From the NCBI GenBank assembly GCA_011523515.1, contig WTGO01000118.1:62001-126000 (forward strand): a stretch of DNA of 64,000 bases, written 5' to 3'. The position numbers and the translations under genes were made by a program. This document shows, piece by piece, positions 9,240 through 19,248 of this stretch. This DNA is from Chloroflexota bacterium. GTDB lineage: Bacteria > Chloroflexota > Anaerolineae > Aggregatilineales > Phototrophicaceae. Under the pieces are notes generated by a model. The model was not told where the DNA came from. It did not search any database and saw nothing but the letters and a program-made list of their open reading frames with translations. Each line of letters opens with the position of its first letter. Positions within the stretch are counted from its first letter, which is position 1.

Positions 9240-11189
9240 TTGCACACCATGATGATGCGCGGCGGCGGCTGGTTCCGCTACATGCATGGGCACGACAACA
9301 AAGCCAAACCGAATGTGACTCGGCGTTTGCTGCTGAGGGTGTTGGCTTACGCCAAGCCTTACCGGCCGCAAATTGCCGGGATGCTCGCGACCATATTGCT
9401 AACGACCGGCCTGGGCCTGCTCAGCCCGCTCATATTCCGAGAAATTATCGATCAAGCGCTGCCGCAAAAGGACTTCGCCAAGCTGAATCTGCTGGCGCTG
9501 GGTCTGGTGGTCATCCCCATCATCAGCGGCGGCATACGCATCTGGCAGCGCAAGCTCAACGTGGCCATCGGCGAAGGCGTGATCTATGACCTGCGCGTCT
9601 CGCTTTATCATCACCTGCAGCAGATGTCGCTGCGCTTTTTCACCAATACCAAGACCGGCGAGCTGATGAGCCGGCTCAACAACGATGTGGTTGGCGCGCA
9701 GAACGCCATCAGCAACACGATCGTCTCCATCATCACCAATGTGATTACCGTGGTCGCTACGCTGGCCGTAATGCTGGGCATGAAGTGGCAACTGACTATC
9801 CTGGGTGTGATGGTGCTGCCGCTGTTCATCTTGGTCGCGCGGCGGCTGGGTACGCGGCTGCAGCGGATCGCGCGCGAGCAGATGGGCTACAACGCGCAGA
9901 TGAACGCCATGATGAACGAAACGCTCAATATCAGCGGCGCGCTGCTGGTCAAGCTCTTTGGGCGCATCGACGCGGAAGTCGAGCATTTTGACAGGCGCGC
10001 GGCCGACGTTCGCGATGCCGGCATCAAGCGCGCGGTGCTGGGCAGCCAGTTCTTCGTGTTAATCGGCCTGGTCAGCGTGGTCGGAACGGCGCTGGTTTAC
10101 TGGGTCGGCGGCATGCTGGTCATCCGCGGCGAGTTTACTATCGGCGATATTGTCGCCTTCGCCACCTTCCTCGCGCAGCTCTACACGCCGCTGCAAGCCT
10201 TGACCAACGCGCCGGTCGATTTCGCGCAATCAATTGTCAGCTTCGAGCGGGTCTTTGAGATCATTGATCTGCCGCTGGAAATCGAGGAGAAGCCTGACGC
10301 TATCCACCTGAGCGCGGTAACTGGCGCCTTGGTCTTTGAAGATGTCAGCTTTCGCTATCAGCTTAACCGCAGCCACCTGCTATCCGATGTGGAGCGCATC
10401 GGGCGCATTGATAGCGTCGCGGCTACGCGCTCGGGCAATCCGGCGCAGAAGGACAACGGCGCTTCAACCGGCGGCGCGAAACACCAGGCGCGCGAATTGG
10501 CATTGGAGCAGCTTGCGTTTCACATTGAACCGGGCCAGTTGGTCGCTCTGGTGGGGCCGAGCGGCGCGGGCAAGACCACGCTGACCTACCTGATCCCGCG
10601 CTTGTACGATCCCACCGCCGGGCGCATCAAACTGGACGGTCACGATCTGCGCGACCTTAGCCTGCGCACCATGGCGGAGAATATCGGCATGGTGACACAG
10701 GAGACCTACCTCTTCCATGACACCATCCGCACCAATCTGCTCTACGCCAAGCCGGACGCTTCGCAGGTAGAGCTGGAAGCCGCGACGAAAGTCGCCCATA
10801 TTCACGACTTCATCATGGGGCTGAACGACGGCTATGATTCGATCGTGGGCGAGCGCGGCTATCGGCTAAGCGGCGGTGAAAAGCAGCGGCTGGCCATCGC
10901 CCGCGTGGTATTGAAGGACCCGCGCATACTGGTATTGGACGAGGCGACCAGCCATCTCGACAGCCAATCGGAAGCGCTGATCCAGGATGCGCTCAGCCAT
11001 ATCCTGCGCGACCGCACCAGTATCGTGATCGCCCATCGGCTCAGCACGATACTGGCGGCCGACCTGATTCTGGTGCTTGACCGCGGCCGAATCGTCGAGC
11101 GCGGCAGCCATAGCGCATTGCTGGCGCGCGAAGGCGTTTACGCCAATCTATATGAAACGCAATTCAGCCGGCAGCGCGAATCAGCCTGA
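9240..11189 (+). CDS. ABC transporter, fused permease/ATPase (MdlB/MsbA-like half transporter)
   Basis: TM domain, Walker A GPSGAGKTT, signature LSGGEKQR, Walker B ILVLDEATSHLD, switch IVIAHRLST. Confidence 0.95.
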   Translation: MHTMMMRGGGWFRYMHGHDNKAKPNVTRRLLLRVLAYAKPYRPQIAGMLATILLTTGLGLLSPLIFREIIDQALPQKDFAKLNLLALGLVVIPIISGGIRIWQRKLNVAIGEGVIYDLRVSLYHHLQQMSLRFFTNTKTGELMSRLNNDVVGAQNAISNTIVSIITNVITVVATLAVMLGMKWQLTILGVMVLPLFILVARRLGTRLQRIAREQMGYNAQMNAMMNETLNISGALLVKLFGRIDAEVEHFDRRAADVRDAGIKRAVLGSQFFVLIGLVSVVGTALVYWVGGMLVIRGEFTIGDIVAFATFLAQLYTPLQALTNAPVDFAQSIVSFERVFEIIDLPLEIEEKPDAIHLSAVTGALVFEDVSFRYQLNRSHLLSDVERIGRIDSVAATRSGNPAQKDNGASTGGAKHQARELALEQLAFHIEPGQLVALVGPSGAGKTTLTYLIPRLYDPTAGRIKLDGHDLRDLSLRTMAENIGMVTQETYLFHDTIRTNLLYAKPDASQVELEAATKVAHIHDFIMGLNDGYDSIVGERGYRLSGGEKQRLAIARVVLKDPRILVLDEATSHLDSQSEALIQDALSHILRDRTSIVIAHRLSTILAADLILVLDRGRIVERGSHSALLAREGVYANLYETQFSRQRESA

Positions 11190-11204
11190 GCCAGGTCAAC
11201 TCCT

Positions 11205-11975
11205 GTGAAAGCCACGATCACACAAATTGACGCCAATCACCTGGAGCGCGAATGGCAGCTGCTCAGACGGCATGTCGATGGAACTGCCTCCGAGCTGGTG
11301 CTGCTGCCCGAAATGTGCTTCGCGCCCTGGTTCTGCGTTGCGCCGGCGCGAGACGAAATTACCTGGCAGCGGGCCGTAAGCGCGCATGAAGAGTGGCTGC
11401 TGCGCTTGCCCGAGCTCGGCGCGGATATCGTCATCGGCACGGCCCCACGCAACATCGGCGGGGCGCGCTACAATGTCGCCTACCTGTGGGCGGCGCGTGG
11501 CGGCTTGCGGTGGATTCACAGCAAGACCTATCTGCCCAATGACGAAGGTTATTGGGAAGCCAACTGGTATGACCGCGCTCCGGTAGACTTTCAGCCGACG
11601 CGCGCCGGCGACCTGACAATAGGCGTCATAATCTGCACCGAGATCTGGTTTCTGCAGCACGCGCGCGAATACGGCAAAGACGGCATCCATTTGCTGCTGA
11701 ATCCGCGCAGCACGCCGCGGCCTGCCAATGCCAAGTGGCTGGCCGGCGGGCAGACGGCCGCGGTCGTCTCCGGCGCCTACTGCCTCTCGTCCAATCACGC
11801 CGGCCAGGCGGGAGTGGTCGAATTGGGCGGCGCCGGCTGGCTCTGCGACCCCGATGGCGCGGTCCTGGCCACCACCAGCGAGGCGGAACCCTTCGTCACG
11901 CTTGATCTTGACCTGGGCACGGCGGAACGAGCCAAGTCCACATACCCGCGTTACGTAGACGACAGCCCGCTTTAG
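11205..11975 (+). CDS. Carbon-nitrogen hydrolase (nitrilase superfamily)
   Basis: LVLLPEMCFAPWF (Glu), HSKTYLPNDEGYWE (Lys), GVIICTEIWFLQHAREYGKDGIHLLLNP (Cys). Confidence 0.9.
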   Translation: MKATITQIDANHLEREWQLLRRHVDGTASELVLLPEMCFAPWFCVAPARDEITWQRAVSAHEEWLLRLPELGADIVIGTAPRNIGGARYNVAYLWAARGGLRWIHSKTYLPNDEGYWEANWYDRAPVDFQPTRAGDLTIGVIICTEIWFLQHAREYGKDGIHLLLNPRSTPRPANAKWLAGGQTAAVVSGAYCLSSNHAGQAGVVELGGAGWLCDPDGAVLATTSEAEPFVTLDLDLGTAERAKSTYPRYVDDSPL

Positions 11976-12053
11976 ACCGGGATTCCGCTATTCAATCCAG
12001 CTGTCCCTCTGCTACCATACCGCCAAACACAAGGCATTGAATGTGCACGGCTT

Positions 12054-13094
12054 ATGTCTGAAAAATACATGATTGTCGGCTTGGGGAATCCCGGCGCCAA
12101 GTACGACGGAACGCGCCATAATGTAGGTTTTGCCGTCATTGATGAATTGGCGCGGCGATATCGCCTGGGCGCGGGCCGTTCAGAGAAGCGCGCGCTGACT
12201 TGGAACGGCGGCATCGGCGCGCGGCGCGTCAAGCTGGCCAAACCGCTGACCTATATGAACCGCAGCGGTGAGTCCGTACGCCAGCTGACCGATTACTTCG
12301 CAATCTCGCCGGAAAATCTGCTCGTCGTTCACGATGACCTGGATACGCCCTTCGGCGCGCTGCGATTGCGCTGGAATGGCGGGCATGGCGGCCAGAAGGG
12401 GCTGCGCAGCATCGTGCAGCATCTGGGCAGCACGGACTTCGCGCGCTTGCGCTTCGGCATCGGTCGCCCGCCGGGACGGATGGACCCGGTGCATTATGTG
12501 CTGCAAACGTTCAGGGGCGACGAGGCCATACGCGCTGATGAACTGGCGGCGCGGGCCGCGGACGCTATTGAAGTCTGGCTGAGCGACGGGCTCGACCGCG
12601 CGATGATGCTCTACAACGGCGATGCGGCCAATGCCGGGCGCCAAGAGAGCAAGCCCGATCTCAGCGAGCGGCTGGCCCTTTTTGAGCGGGCGCATGAGTT
12701 GACGCCGCGGGATCCCAAGCCATTGGTCAAGCTCATTGCGCTGCAAAAGAAGCTCGGTCAAATCGACGAGGCGGTCGCCAACCATCTCAAACTGGCGCAG
12801 CTCTACGAAAGCGGGGAGCAAGGCAAGCTGGCGGTTGCGGAGAAGGCTAAAGCGGTGGCGATACGCCCGGGTTTGGTCGAGCAGCAGCGGGAAATCGCTG
12901 AATGGTATCTGGCCCGGGAAAATAAGAAGAAAGCTGTCAGCCGCTATCTCATTCTGGCAGAGCACTTGCGAGACAGCGGCGAAGCCGACAGGGCGATGGA
13001 GGTCGTGGCGCTGGCGCTGGCCATCAATCCGCAGCATCCAAAAGCGCTGGATATGCGCCGTGCGCTGCAAGAAACGCATATATCGCCCAAGTGA
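12054..13094 (+). CDS. pth: Peptidyl-tRNA hydrolase with C-terminal TPR-like extension
   Basis: MIVGLGNPGAKYDGTRHNVGF, KPLTYMNRSGESV, VVHDDLDTPFGALRLRWNGGHGGQKGLRSI; residues after ~195 are helical/TPR-like. Confidence 0.93.
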   Translation: MSEKYMIVGLGNPGAKYDGTRHNVGFAVIDELARRYRLGAGRSEKRALTWNGGIGARRVKLAKPLTYMNRSGESVRQLTDYFAISPENLLVVHDDLDTPFGALRLRWNGGHGGQKGLRSIVQHLGSTDFARLRFGIGRPPGRMDPVHYVLQTFRGDEAIRADELAARAADAIEVWLSDGLDRAMMLYNGDAANAGRQESKPDLSERLALFERAHELTPRDPKPLVKLIALQKKLGQIDEAVANHLKLAQLYESGEQGKLAVAEKAKAVAIRPGLVEQQREIAEWYLARENKKKAVSRYLILAEHLRDSGEADRAMEVVALALAINPQHPKALDMRRALQETHISPK

Positions 13095-13174
13095 GTGAAC
13101 AGCGGGCCCAAGCGATTCGATTGCCGCTGTCCAAAGCTACTTCTAACTGATGCGTCTAGGGTAAGGAGCAAGCC

Positions 13175-14383
13175 ATGCAAGTTATCGCGCCGGAACTGGT
13201 CGGCATGTCAGCTGATCGTCTGAAGGGAATCGGCATCAGGATGCAGAAGTATGTCGACGCGGAACAGGTGGCGGGATTCGTCACGCTGGTCGCGCGGGAT
13301 TCGGAAGTAGTGCATTTCGAAGCCTGCGGCTACCGTGATGCCGAGCAGCGCTTGCCCATGGAGCTGGACACGATATTCCGCATTTACAGCATGACCAAGC
13401 CGATTACGTCGATTGCTTTGATGATGCTGTATGAGCAAGGCAAATTCCAGCTGGTCGAGCCGGTCAGCCGCTACATCCCGGCTTTCGGCAACACGAGAGT
13501 TCTGGCAGGCTATGGTTACATGGGTCCACAGCTGGCGCCGCAGAATCCGCCGATGACCATCCACCACTTGCTAACGCATACTGCCGGCTTGAGCTATGGA
13601 TTCTTCTTCGATACGCCGATCGACGATATGTACCGCGACTCGATGTTTCGCAGCGAGACCGCTTCGCTGGAAGAGAAGATGCTCGCCATCGCGGAATTGC
13701 CACTGCGCTTCCAGCCGGGCAGCGCCTGGAATTACAGCGTCGCCACAGATGTTTGCGGTTATCTGGTTCAGGTGCTGGCCGATATGCCATTTGAAGACTT
13801 CCTGAAAGAGCGAATTTTCGAGCCCCTGGGCATGGTGGACACGGCCTTTCACGTGTCGGCGGACAAGCTGGACCGTTTCGCCAAGCTCTATCGTCACGAT
13901 GTAAAGACCGGCCGCTTCAGCGAATACGAGGGCGCGCCGCATATCCCCTGGCACGACTATACGCAGCCGGCGAGCGCGCCGTCGGGCGGCGGCGGCTTGG
14001 TCTCTACGATGTCCGACTATTGGCAATTCGCCAATATGCTGCTGAACGAAGGCGAGCTGCTGGACGTGCGCATCATCGGGCGCAAAACGCTGGAGTACAT
14101 GACGCGCAACCACCTCAAGAGTGAATTGCTGCCCATGGCCATCGGCCTCGCTGGCATTCCCGGACGCGGCTTCGGCCTGGGTTTTGATGTCGTCATGGAT
14201 GCGGCGCAAACCGGCGTGATCAATTCGGATGGCAACTACGGCTGGAGCGGCGCCGCGGCGACCAACTTCTGGGTTGACCCGCAGGAGCAATTGGTCGGCA
14301 TCATCATGACGCAGCTTATGGAAAATATGCTGCCCTTCCAGGCGGACTTCCGCGCGCTGACCTATCAGGCGCTGATCGACTAG
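13175..14383 (+). CDS. Serine hydrolase (class C beta-lactamase / esterase family)
   Basis: FRIYSMTKPITSIALMMLYEQGKFQL (SxxK), HHLLTHTAGLSYG, YSVATDVCGYLV. Confidence 0.92.
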   Translation: MQVIAPELVGMSADRLKGIGIRMQKYVDAEQVAGFVTLVARDSEVVHFEACGYRDAEQRLPMELDTIFRIYSMTKPITSIALMMLYEQGKFQLVEPVSRYIPAFGNTRVLAGYGYMGPQLAPQNPPMTIHHLLTHTAGLSYGFFFDTPIDDMYRDSMFRSETASLEEKMLAIAELPLRFQPGSAWNYSVATDVCGYLVQVLADMPFEDFLKERIFEPLGMVDTAFHVSADKLDRFAKLYRHDVKTGRFSEYEGAPHIPWHDYTQPASAPSGGGGLVSTMSDYWQFANMLLNEGELLDVRIIGRKTLEYMTRNHLKSELLPMAIGLAGIPGRGFGLGFDVVMDAAQTGVINSDGNYGWSGAAATNFWVDPQEQLVGIIMTQLMENMLPFQADFRALTYQALID

Positions 14384-15531
14384 GGAGCGTCGATAGCCGG
14401 GATCAGGTCGTCCCACAAGAACTGATATGACTCGGCTTCTTCGGCGTAATCGCGCGGATTGCCAGCGAAACTATGGGTCGTGACCAGCACCAGCTCGAGC
14501 TCGGGGATGACGTGCAAGATCTGGCCGGCGGCGCCCAGAGCGGAATACATGTCGTAGCCGGCGATTTGATTCAGCCACCAATAGTAGCCATAGCCGGCGT
14601 AATTGTCGCCAATGTCAACTTGCGGCGAAGTAGAGGCGACCACCCACCATCCGGGCACCACTTGCTTGCCGTGCCAGCGTCCTTCTTGCAAGAACAGCTG
14701 TCCGAATCGCGCCAGCTCACGCGCCGTCATGCTTACGCTGTGACCGCCGGTGAAGTAGCCCTTGGGGTCGACGCCCCAGAAATCCGCCTCGATGCCCAGC
14801 GGAGCGAACAGGTAGCGATGCGCGAATTCGCAGGTGCTCATTCCCGTTGCTTCCGTCAATACCGCCGACATGACATGGGACACGCCAGTGCTGTAGTGGA
14901 ATAGTGAGCCCGGCGCGTTGCTGATGGGCAGGCTCAAGATGTCAGCCACCCAGTCTTGGCTGCGGTTGAGGGAACGCTCGCTCTCGTTTTCTTGCCAGGC
15001 CAGGCCATGCGTCATGGTCAGCAGATGGCGCAGGCGCAAGTCCAGCAGCCGCGGATCGTCCGAGTCTTCAAAGTAGTCGGGAAGATAACCGGCTACGCGA
15101 TCGTCCACGTTCAGAAAGTAGCCTTGATCAAAGGCGAGGCCGACCAGCGCCGACAATATGCTCTTTGATACGCTGGCGATATTGTTGCTGTCCGCTGCGT
15201 GGCTGCCGTTGAAGTACTGCTCGTGGACGATATGCCCGTTGCGAATCAAAATCAGCGACAGTCTTCGCGGCGAATCCGCCAGGCGCTCCAGGCCAGGCGC
15301 GACAACCGCCGGATCGATGCCCTGCGCGCTCAAGGTGGATGTCGGCCAATCGTAGTCGTCCGTGAGGTCATCCGGCGCGTTGCCACGCTGATAGAAGCGG
15401 CGTTGCTGCCGCTGATTTTTGAGTTCGCAGGCCGCCGGCAGGTCTTCGGGCGATTGCGCGGTGGCGGGCACGAAGCGGCAGACAAACGCCAGTACGCAAA
15501 ATAGCAGTGATCTATAAGCTATAACTGTCAT
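14380..15531 (-). CDS. Secreted serine hydrolase (class C beta-lactamase family)
   Basis: Signal-like N-terminus; NIASVSKSILSALVGLAFDQG (SxxK), RHLLTMTHGLAWQ, YSTGVSHVMSAVL. Confidence 0.9.
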   Translation of the reverse strand: MTVIAYRSLLFCVLAFVCRFVPATAQSPEDLPAACELKNQRQQRRFYQRGNAPDDLTDDYDWPTSTLSAQGIDPAVVAPGLERLADSPRRLSLILIRNGHIVHEQYFNGSHAADSNNIASVSKSILSALVGLAFDQGYFLNVDDRVAGYLPDYFEDSDDPRLLDLRLRHLLTMTHGLAWQENESERSLNRSQDWVADILSLPISNAPGSLFHYSTGVSHVMSAVLTEATGMSTCEFAHRYLFAPLGIEADFWGVDPKGYFTGGHSVSMTARELARFGQLFLQEGRWHGKQVVPGWWVVASTSPQVDIGDNYAGYGYYWWLNQIAGYDMYSALGAAGQILHVIPELELVLVTTHSFAGNPRDYAEEAESYQFLWDDLIPAIDAP

Positions 15532-15689
15532 TTGGGCAAAGTTCGGCGAATTTGCTTCTCGAAAATGCGCGCAGCGGGACGCGACCAGCGTATCATATTC
15601 TGGGTCGGGTTACAGCGGTCGCGTCTAGTGCCTCTATTTCCGCTCTGATATACTGATTCGTTGCTGCCTGTCACTAGAGCAAAGAAGTT

Positions 15690-18600
15690 ATGTCGCTAGC
15701 GCTTTCCGGCTTACTCGATGCACTGCGAAAAACGCAGAATTATCAGGACTTTTTGGATCAGCTGCGCGGAGACGGGTCGCTCGCGCATTACAACGTGGTC
15801 CGCGCGGCGAGGCCCTTTCTGCTGGCGGCCCTGGCGCGGGACTGGACGGCGCCAATACTCTATGTGACCTCGGCGGCGCGGCGTGCCTACAATGTCAGCG
15901 AACAGCTTCCGATTTGGCTGGACGAGGCGCAGCGCCTGCATCGATTTGCCGAGCCCTCCGCCCTCTTTTACGATCGGGCGCCCTGGGATAGCAGCGTGAT
16001 TCGCAATCGGTTAGCGACTTTATCGGCGCTGACTTATTCAGCGGGCGATTGCGGGCCAATCGTCATCGCATCGGCGCGCGCGCTGCTGCAAAAAACGCTG
16101 CCGCCGGCTGAGTTTCGCGGCGCGACGGTCGAATTGGCCCGGGGCGAGCGGCGCCCCATGGAGCAGCTCATACTGCGCTGGATCGGCATGGGCTACGAGC
16201 CGGCTACCCTCGTAATGGAGCCGGGCAGCTTCAGCCGGCGCGGCGGCATCCTGGACATATTCCCGCTAGCTAGCGAATATCCGCTGCGGATAGAGTTCTT
16301 CGATGACGAAATTGATAGCCTGCGGCGCTTCGACCCGGGCAGCCAGCGCAGCGTCGATCGGGTGGAGAGGGCGCGTATCGCGCCGGCGCGCGAAGCCCTG
16401 CCGTTGCGCACCGCATCGGTCGGCGCGCAGTTGCGAGCATGGGCCAAGGCGGCCGCCGGCGATCCGGCTGATTTCTCCAGCATCAGCGCCGACATCGAGT
16501 CGTTGGCGCAAGGCAGCGCCTTCCCCTGCCTCGAGCATTACCTGCCCTACCTGTATGATGCGCCGGCCAGCCTGCTGGACTACATACCGGACAAGGCCTT
16601 GGTCCTAATCGAGGATGCGCATTTTCTGGAGGAGACGGCTCTGGAGATCGCCGAGCAGGCGGAAGACAATCGCGGCGAAGCCGAGTCTGCCGGTCAGGTG
16701 GCGGCCGATCATCCAACGCCCTATCTCCGCTGGGAGGCGGTCCAAGCTGAGCTCGAGACCCGCGCCAGCGCGGCGCTCAGCAGCTTTAACGCGGGGACAG
16801 CGTTTGCGCCGGGCGAACGATTCGGCGGGCAATTGCGCGTGCTGCTCACACAAGTCCGGCGGCAGCTCAACCAAGGCGACAGTGTCGTAATCATCACGGA
16901 GCAGGTCGAGCGGCTGGAAAACTTGTGGTACGAGCAAGACGCCTCGACCTATATTCCGACTGTGACTGGCATTGATACGCCACCAAAGCCGGGCAGCCTA
17001 TGCTTTATCCGCGGCGCCGCCGCTGAAGGCTGGTCCCTCAAAGGCGCAGCTGGAACGCTTCACTTTGTCACTGACGCGGAGATATTCGGCTGGACGCGAC
17101 CTGAGCCGCGGCGCCGTCACGAGCCAAGCGGCGCGCGCGGCGGCAAGACGGCCGACTCCAGCTATACCGACTGGCAGGACGGCGTCTACGTGGTGCACGT
17201 CGACTACGGCATCGGCAAATTCATGGGCTTGCGCCATCGCACCGTCAATACGACCGAGCGGGAGTACCTGTTGGTGGAGTACCAGGGCGCCGACACGATT
17301 TATGTGCCCATCCATCAAGCCGATCGGCTGTCGCGCTATGTTGGGGCGGACGACAAAGCGCCCAAGCTGAACCAGCTGGGCAAAGCCGACCAGTGGATAA
17401 AGGCGCGGGACAAAGCGCGGCGCAACGCCATTGAAGAAGCCCGAGAGCTGCTCGCCATCTACAGCAAGCGCGCCCGCGCAATGGGGCATGCTTTCAGCGG
17501 CGACACAGCCTGGCAGCACGAGATGGAAGCCGGCTTTCCCTTTGTCGAGACGGAAGACCAGCTGCGCGTCATTCAAGAAGTCAAAGCCGATATGCACGAC
17601 CGCAAGCCGATGGATCGGCTAATCTGCGGCGATGTCGGCTTCGGTAAGACGGAAGTCGCCTTGCGCGCCGCCTTCAAGGCTGTGCAAGATGGCATGCAGG
17701 TGGCGGTGCTGGTGCCGACAACGGTGCTGGCGCAGCAGCATTACGAAATATTCAAACTGCGCCTGGCGGCTTTTCCGGTCGTGATTGAGATGATGTCGCG
17801 CTTCCGTAACAAAGCCCAGCAGACGCAGATCGCGGAGCGGCTGAGCTCCGGCGAGGTGGATATCATCGTCGGCACGCATCGCCTCTTGTCCAAGGATATC
17901 CGCTTCAAGCGCCTGGGCCTGATGATTATTGACGAAGAACAGCGTTTCGGCGTCAAGCACAAGGAGCACTTCAAGAAAATGCGCTCGCGCATAGACATCC
18001 TGACGCTGACGGCGACGCCGATCCCGCGGACGCTCTACTTGAGCTTGAGCGGCATACGCGATATCAGCATGATTCAGACGCCGCCGGAAGAGCGCCTGCC
18101 GGTCATCACGCAGGTGGGCTCCTGGGACGACAAACTAAGCCGGCGCGCCATTATGCGCGAAATCGAGCGCGGCGGGCAGGTCTTTGTCGTGCATAACCGC
18201 GTCAAGACCATTCACATGATACGCAGCAGGATAGAGAGGATCGCGCCCGAGGCCTCAATCGCCGTAGCGCATGGGCAGATGAGCCCGCGCGCCCTGGAAA
18301 CGGTGATGGCCGAATTCTCGCGCGGGGAGTATGACATTTTGATTTCGACTTCCATAATCGAAAATGGCATCGACATGCCGCGCGTCAATACGCTGATCGT
18401 TGACCGGGCCGATCATTTTGGCGTATCGCAACTGTATCAGCTGCGCGGCCGCGTCGGTCGCTCGGCACAGCAAGCATACGCGTTTTTCTTTCACGACCGC
18501 GGTACGCTGACCGAGGAGGCGCGCACGCGCCTGGAAACGCTGGCGGAAAACACGCGGCTCGGCGCCGGCTTTCAGGTCGCCATCCGCGACCTGGAGCTGC

Positions 18601-19196
18601 GCGGCAGCGGCGACATCCTCAGCATGCGCCAGTCGGGCCACATCGCCAGCGTCGGCCTGCACCTGTATACCGAGATGCTCCAGCAAGCCGTAAAGGACCA
18701 GCAAGGCGGCGCGCAAGCCGATGGCGCTGAAGTCGCTCCGGCCTCCGCGCGCGAGCGCATCATCATTGATTTGCCCTTGCCGGCCTACCTGCCGACAGAC
18801 TGGATCCCCGAGATGTCGCTGCGTTTGCAACTGTATCGCCGCATCGGCAACATCACACAGTTGAAAGAGGTCGACGCCATGCGCCAGGAGCTGACCGATC
18901 GCTTCGGCCCGCTGCCGGCGGCAGTCGAGGGGCTGCTGTATCAGATTCGGGTGAAAGTGCTGGCCTTGGCGGTGCGCGCCAGCCACGTTCGGCTGCCTCG
19001 CAAGCAAGTACTGATCAAATTGCCCTATCTGGCCACGGTCCGGCGCGAGCTGCTGGCGCTAACTTTGGGCGACGATGTTGAAGTCACGCGGACGGAGGTG
19101 CGCTTCCCGGCGGCCGCTGGTCAATGGCAAGAGCGTCTGCTGGAGGTGCTTGAGCATTTGGGCTACAAGGCGCTAGTGAAGACCGATGCCAGCTAG
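15690..19196 (+). CDS. mfd: Transcription-repair coupling factor Mfd
   Basis: 1168 aa; DGVYVVHVDYGIGKFMGLRH, DRLICGDVGFGKTEVALRAAFKAV, TLTATPIPRTLYLSLSGIRDIS, GRVGRS. Confidence 0.97.
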   Translation: MSLALSGLLDALRKTQNYQDFLDQLRGDGSLAHYNVVRAARPFLLAALARDWTAPILYVTSAARRAYNVSEQLPIWLDEAQRLHRFAEPSALFYDRAPWDSSVIRNRLATLSALTYSAGDCGPIVIASARALLQKTLPPAEFRGATVELARGERRPMEQLILRWIGMGYEPATLVMEPGSFSRRGGILDIFPLASEYPLRIEFFDDEIDSLRRFDPGSQRSVDRVERARIAPAREALPLRTASVGAQLRAWAKAAAGDPADFSSISADIESLAQGSAFPCLEHYLPYLYDAPASLLDYIPDKALVLIEDAHFLEETALEIAEQAEDNRGEAESAGQVAADHPTPYLRWEAVQAELETRASAALSSFNAGTAFAPGERFGGQLRVLLTQVRRQLNQGDSVVIITEQVERLENLWYEQDASTYIPTVTGIDTPPKPGSLCFIRGAAAEGWSLKGAAGTLHFVTDAEIFGWTRPEPRRRHEPSGARGGKTADSSYTDWQDGVYVVHVDYGIGKFMGLRHRTVNTTEREYLLVEYQGADTIYVPIHQADRLSRYVGADDKAPKLNQLGKADQWIKARDKARRNAIEEARELLAIYSKRARAMGHAFSGDTAWQHEMEAGFPFVETEDQLRVIQEVKADMHDRKPMDRLICGDVGFGKTEVALRAAFKAVQDGMQVAVLVPTTVLAQQHYEIFKLRLAAFPVVIEMMSRFRNKAQQTQIAERLSSGEVDIIVGTHRLLSKDIRFKRLGLMIIDEEQRFGVKHKEHFKKMRSRIDILTLTATPIPRTLYLSLSGIRDISMIQTPPEERLPVITQVGSWDDKLSRRAIMREIERGGQVFVVHNRVKTIHMIRSRIERIAPEASIAVAHGQMSPRALETVMAEFSRGEYDILISTSIIENGIDMPRVNTLIVDRADHFGVSQLYQLRGRVGRSAQQAYAFFFHDRGTLTEEARTRLETLAENTRLGAGFQVAIRDLELRGSGDILSMRQSGHIASVGLHLYTEMLQQAVKDQQGGAQADGAEVAPASARERIIIDLPLPAYLPTDWIPEMSLRLQLYRRIGNITQLKEVDAMRQELTDRFGPLPAAVEGLLYQIRVKVLALAVRASHVRLPRKQVLIKLPYLATVRRELLALTLGDDVEVTRTEVRFPAAAGQWQERLLEVLEHLGYKALVKTDAS

Positions 19197-19248
19197 GCTG
19201 GCGAGCAAGAAATTCCGCTACTAGAATGATGCTATTCCAGATTTCAGA

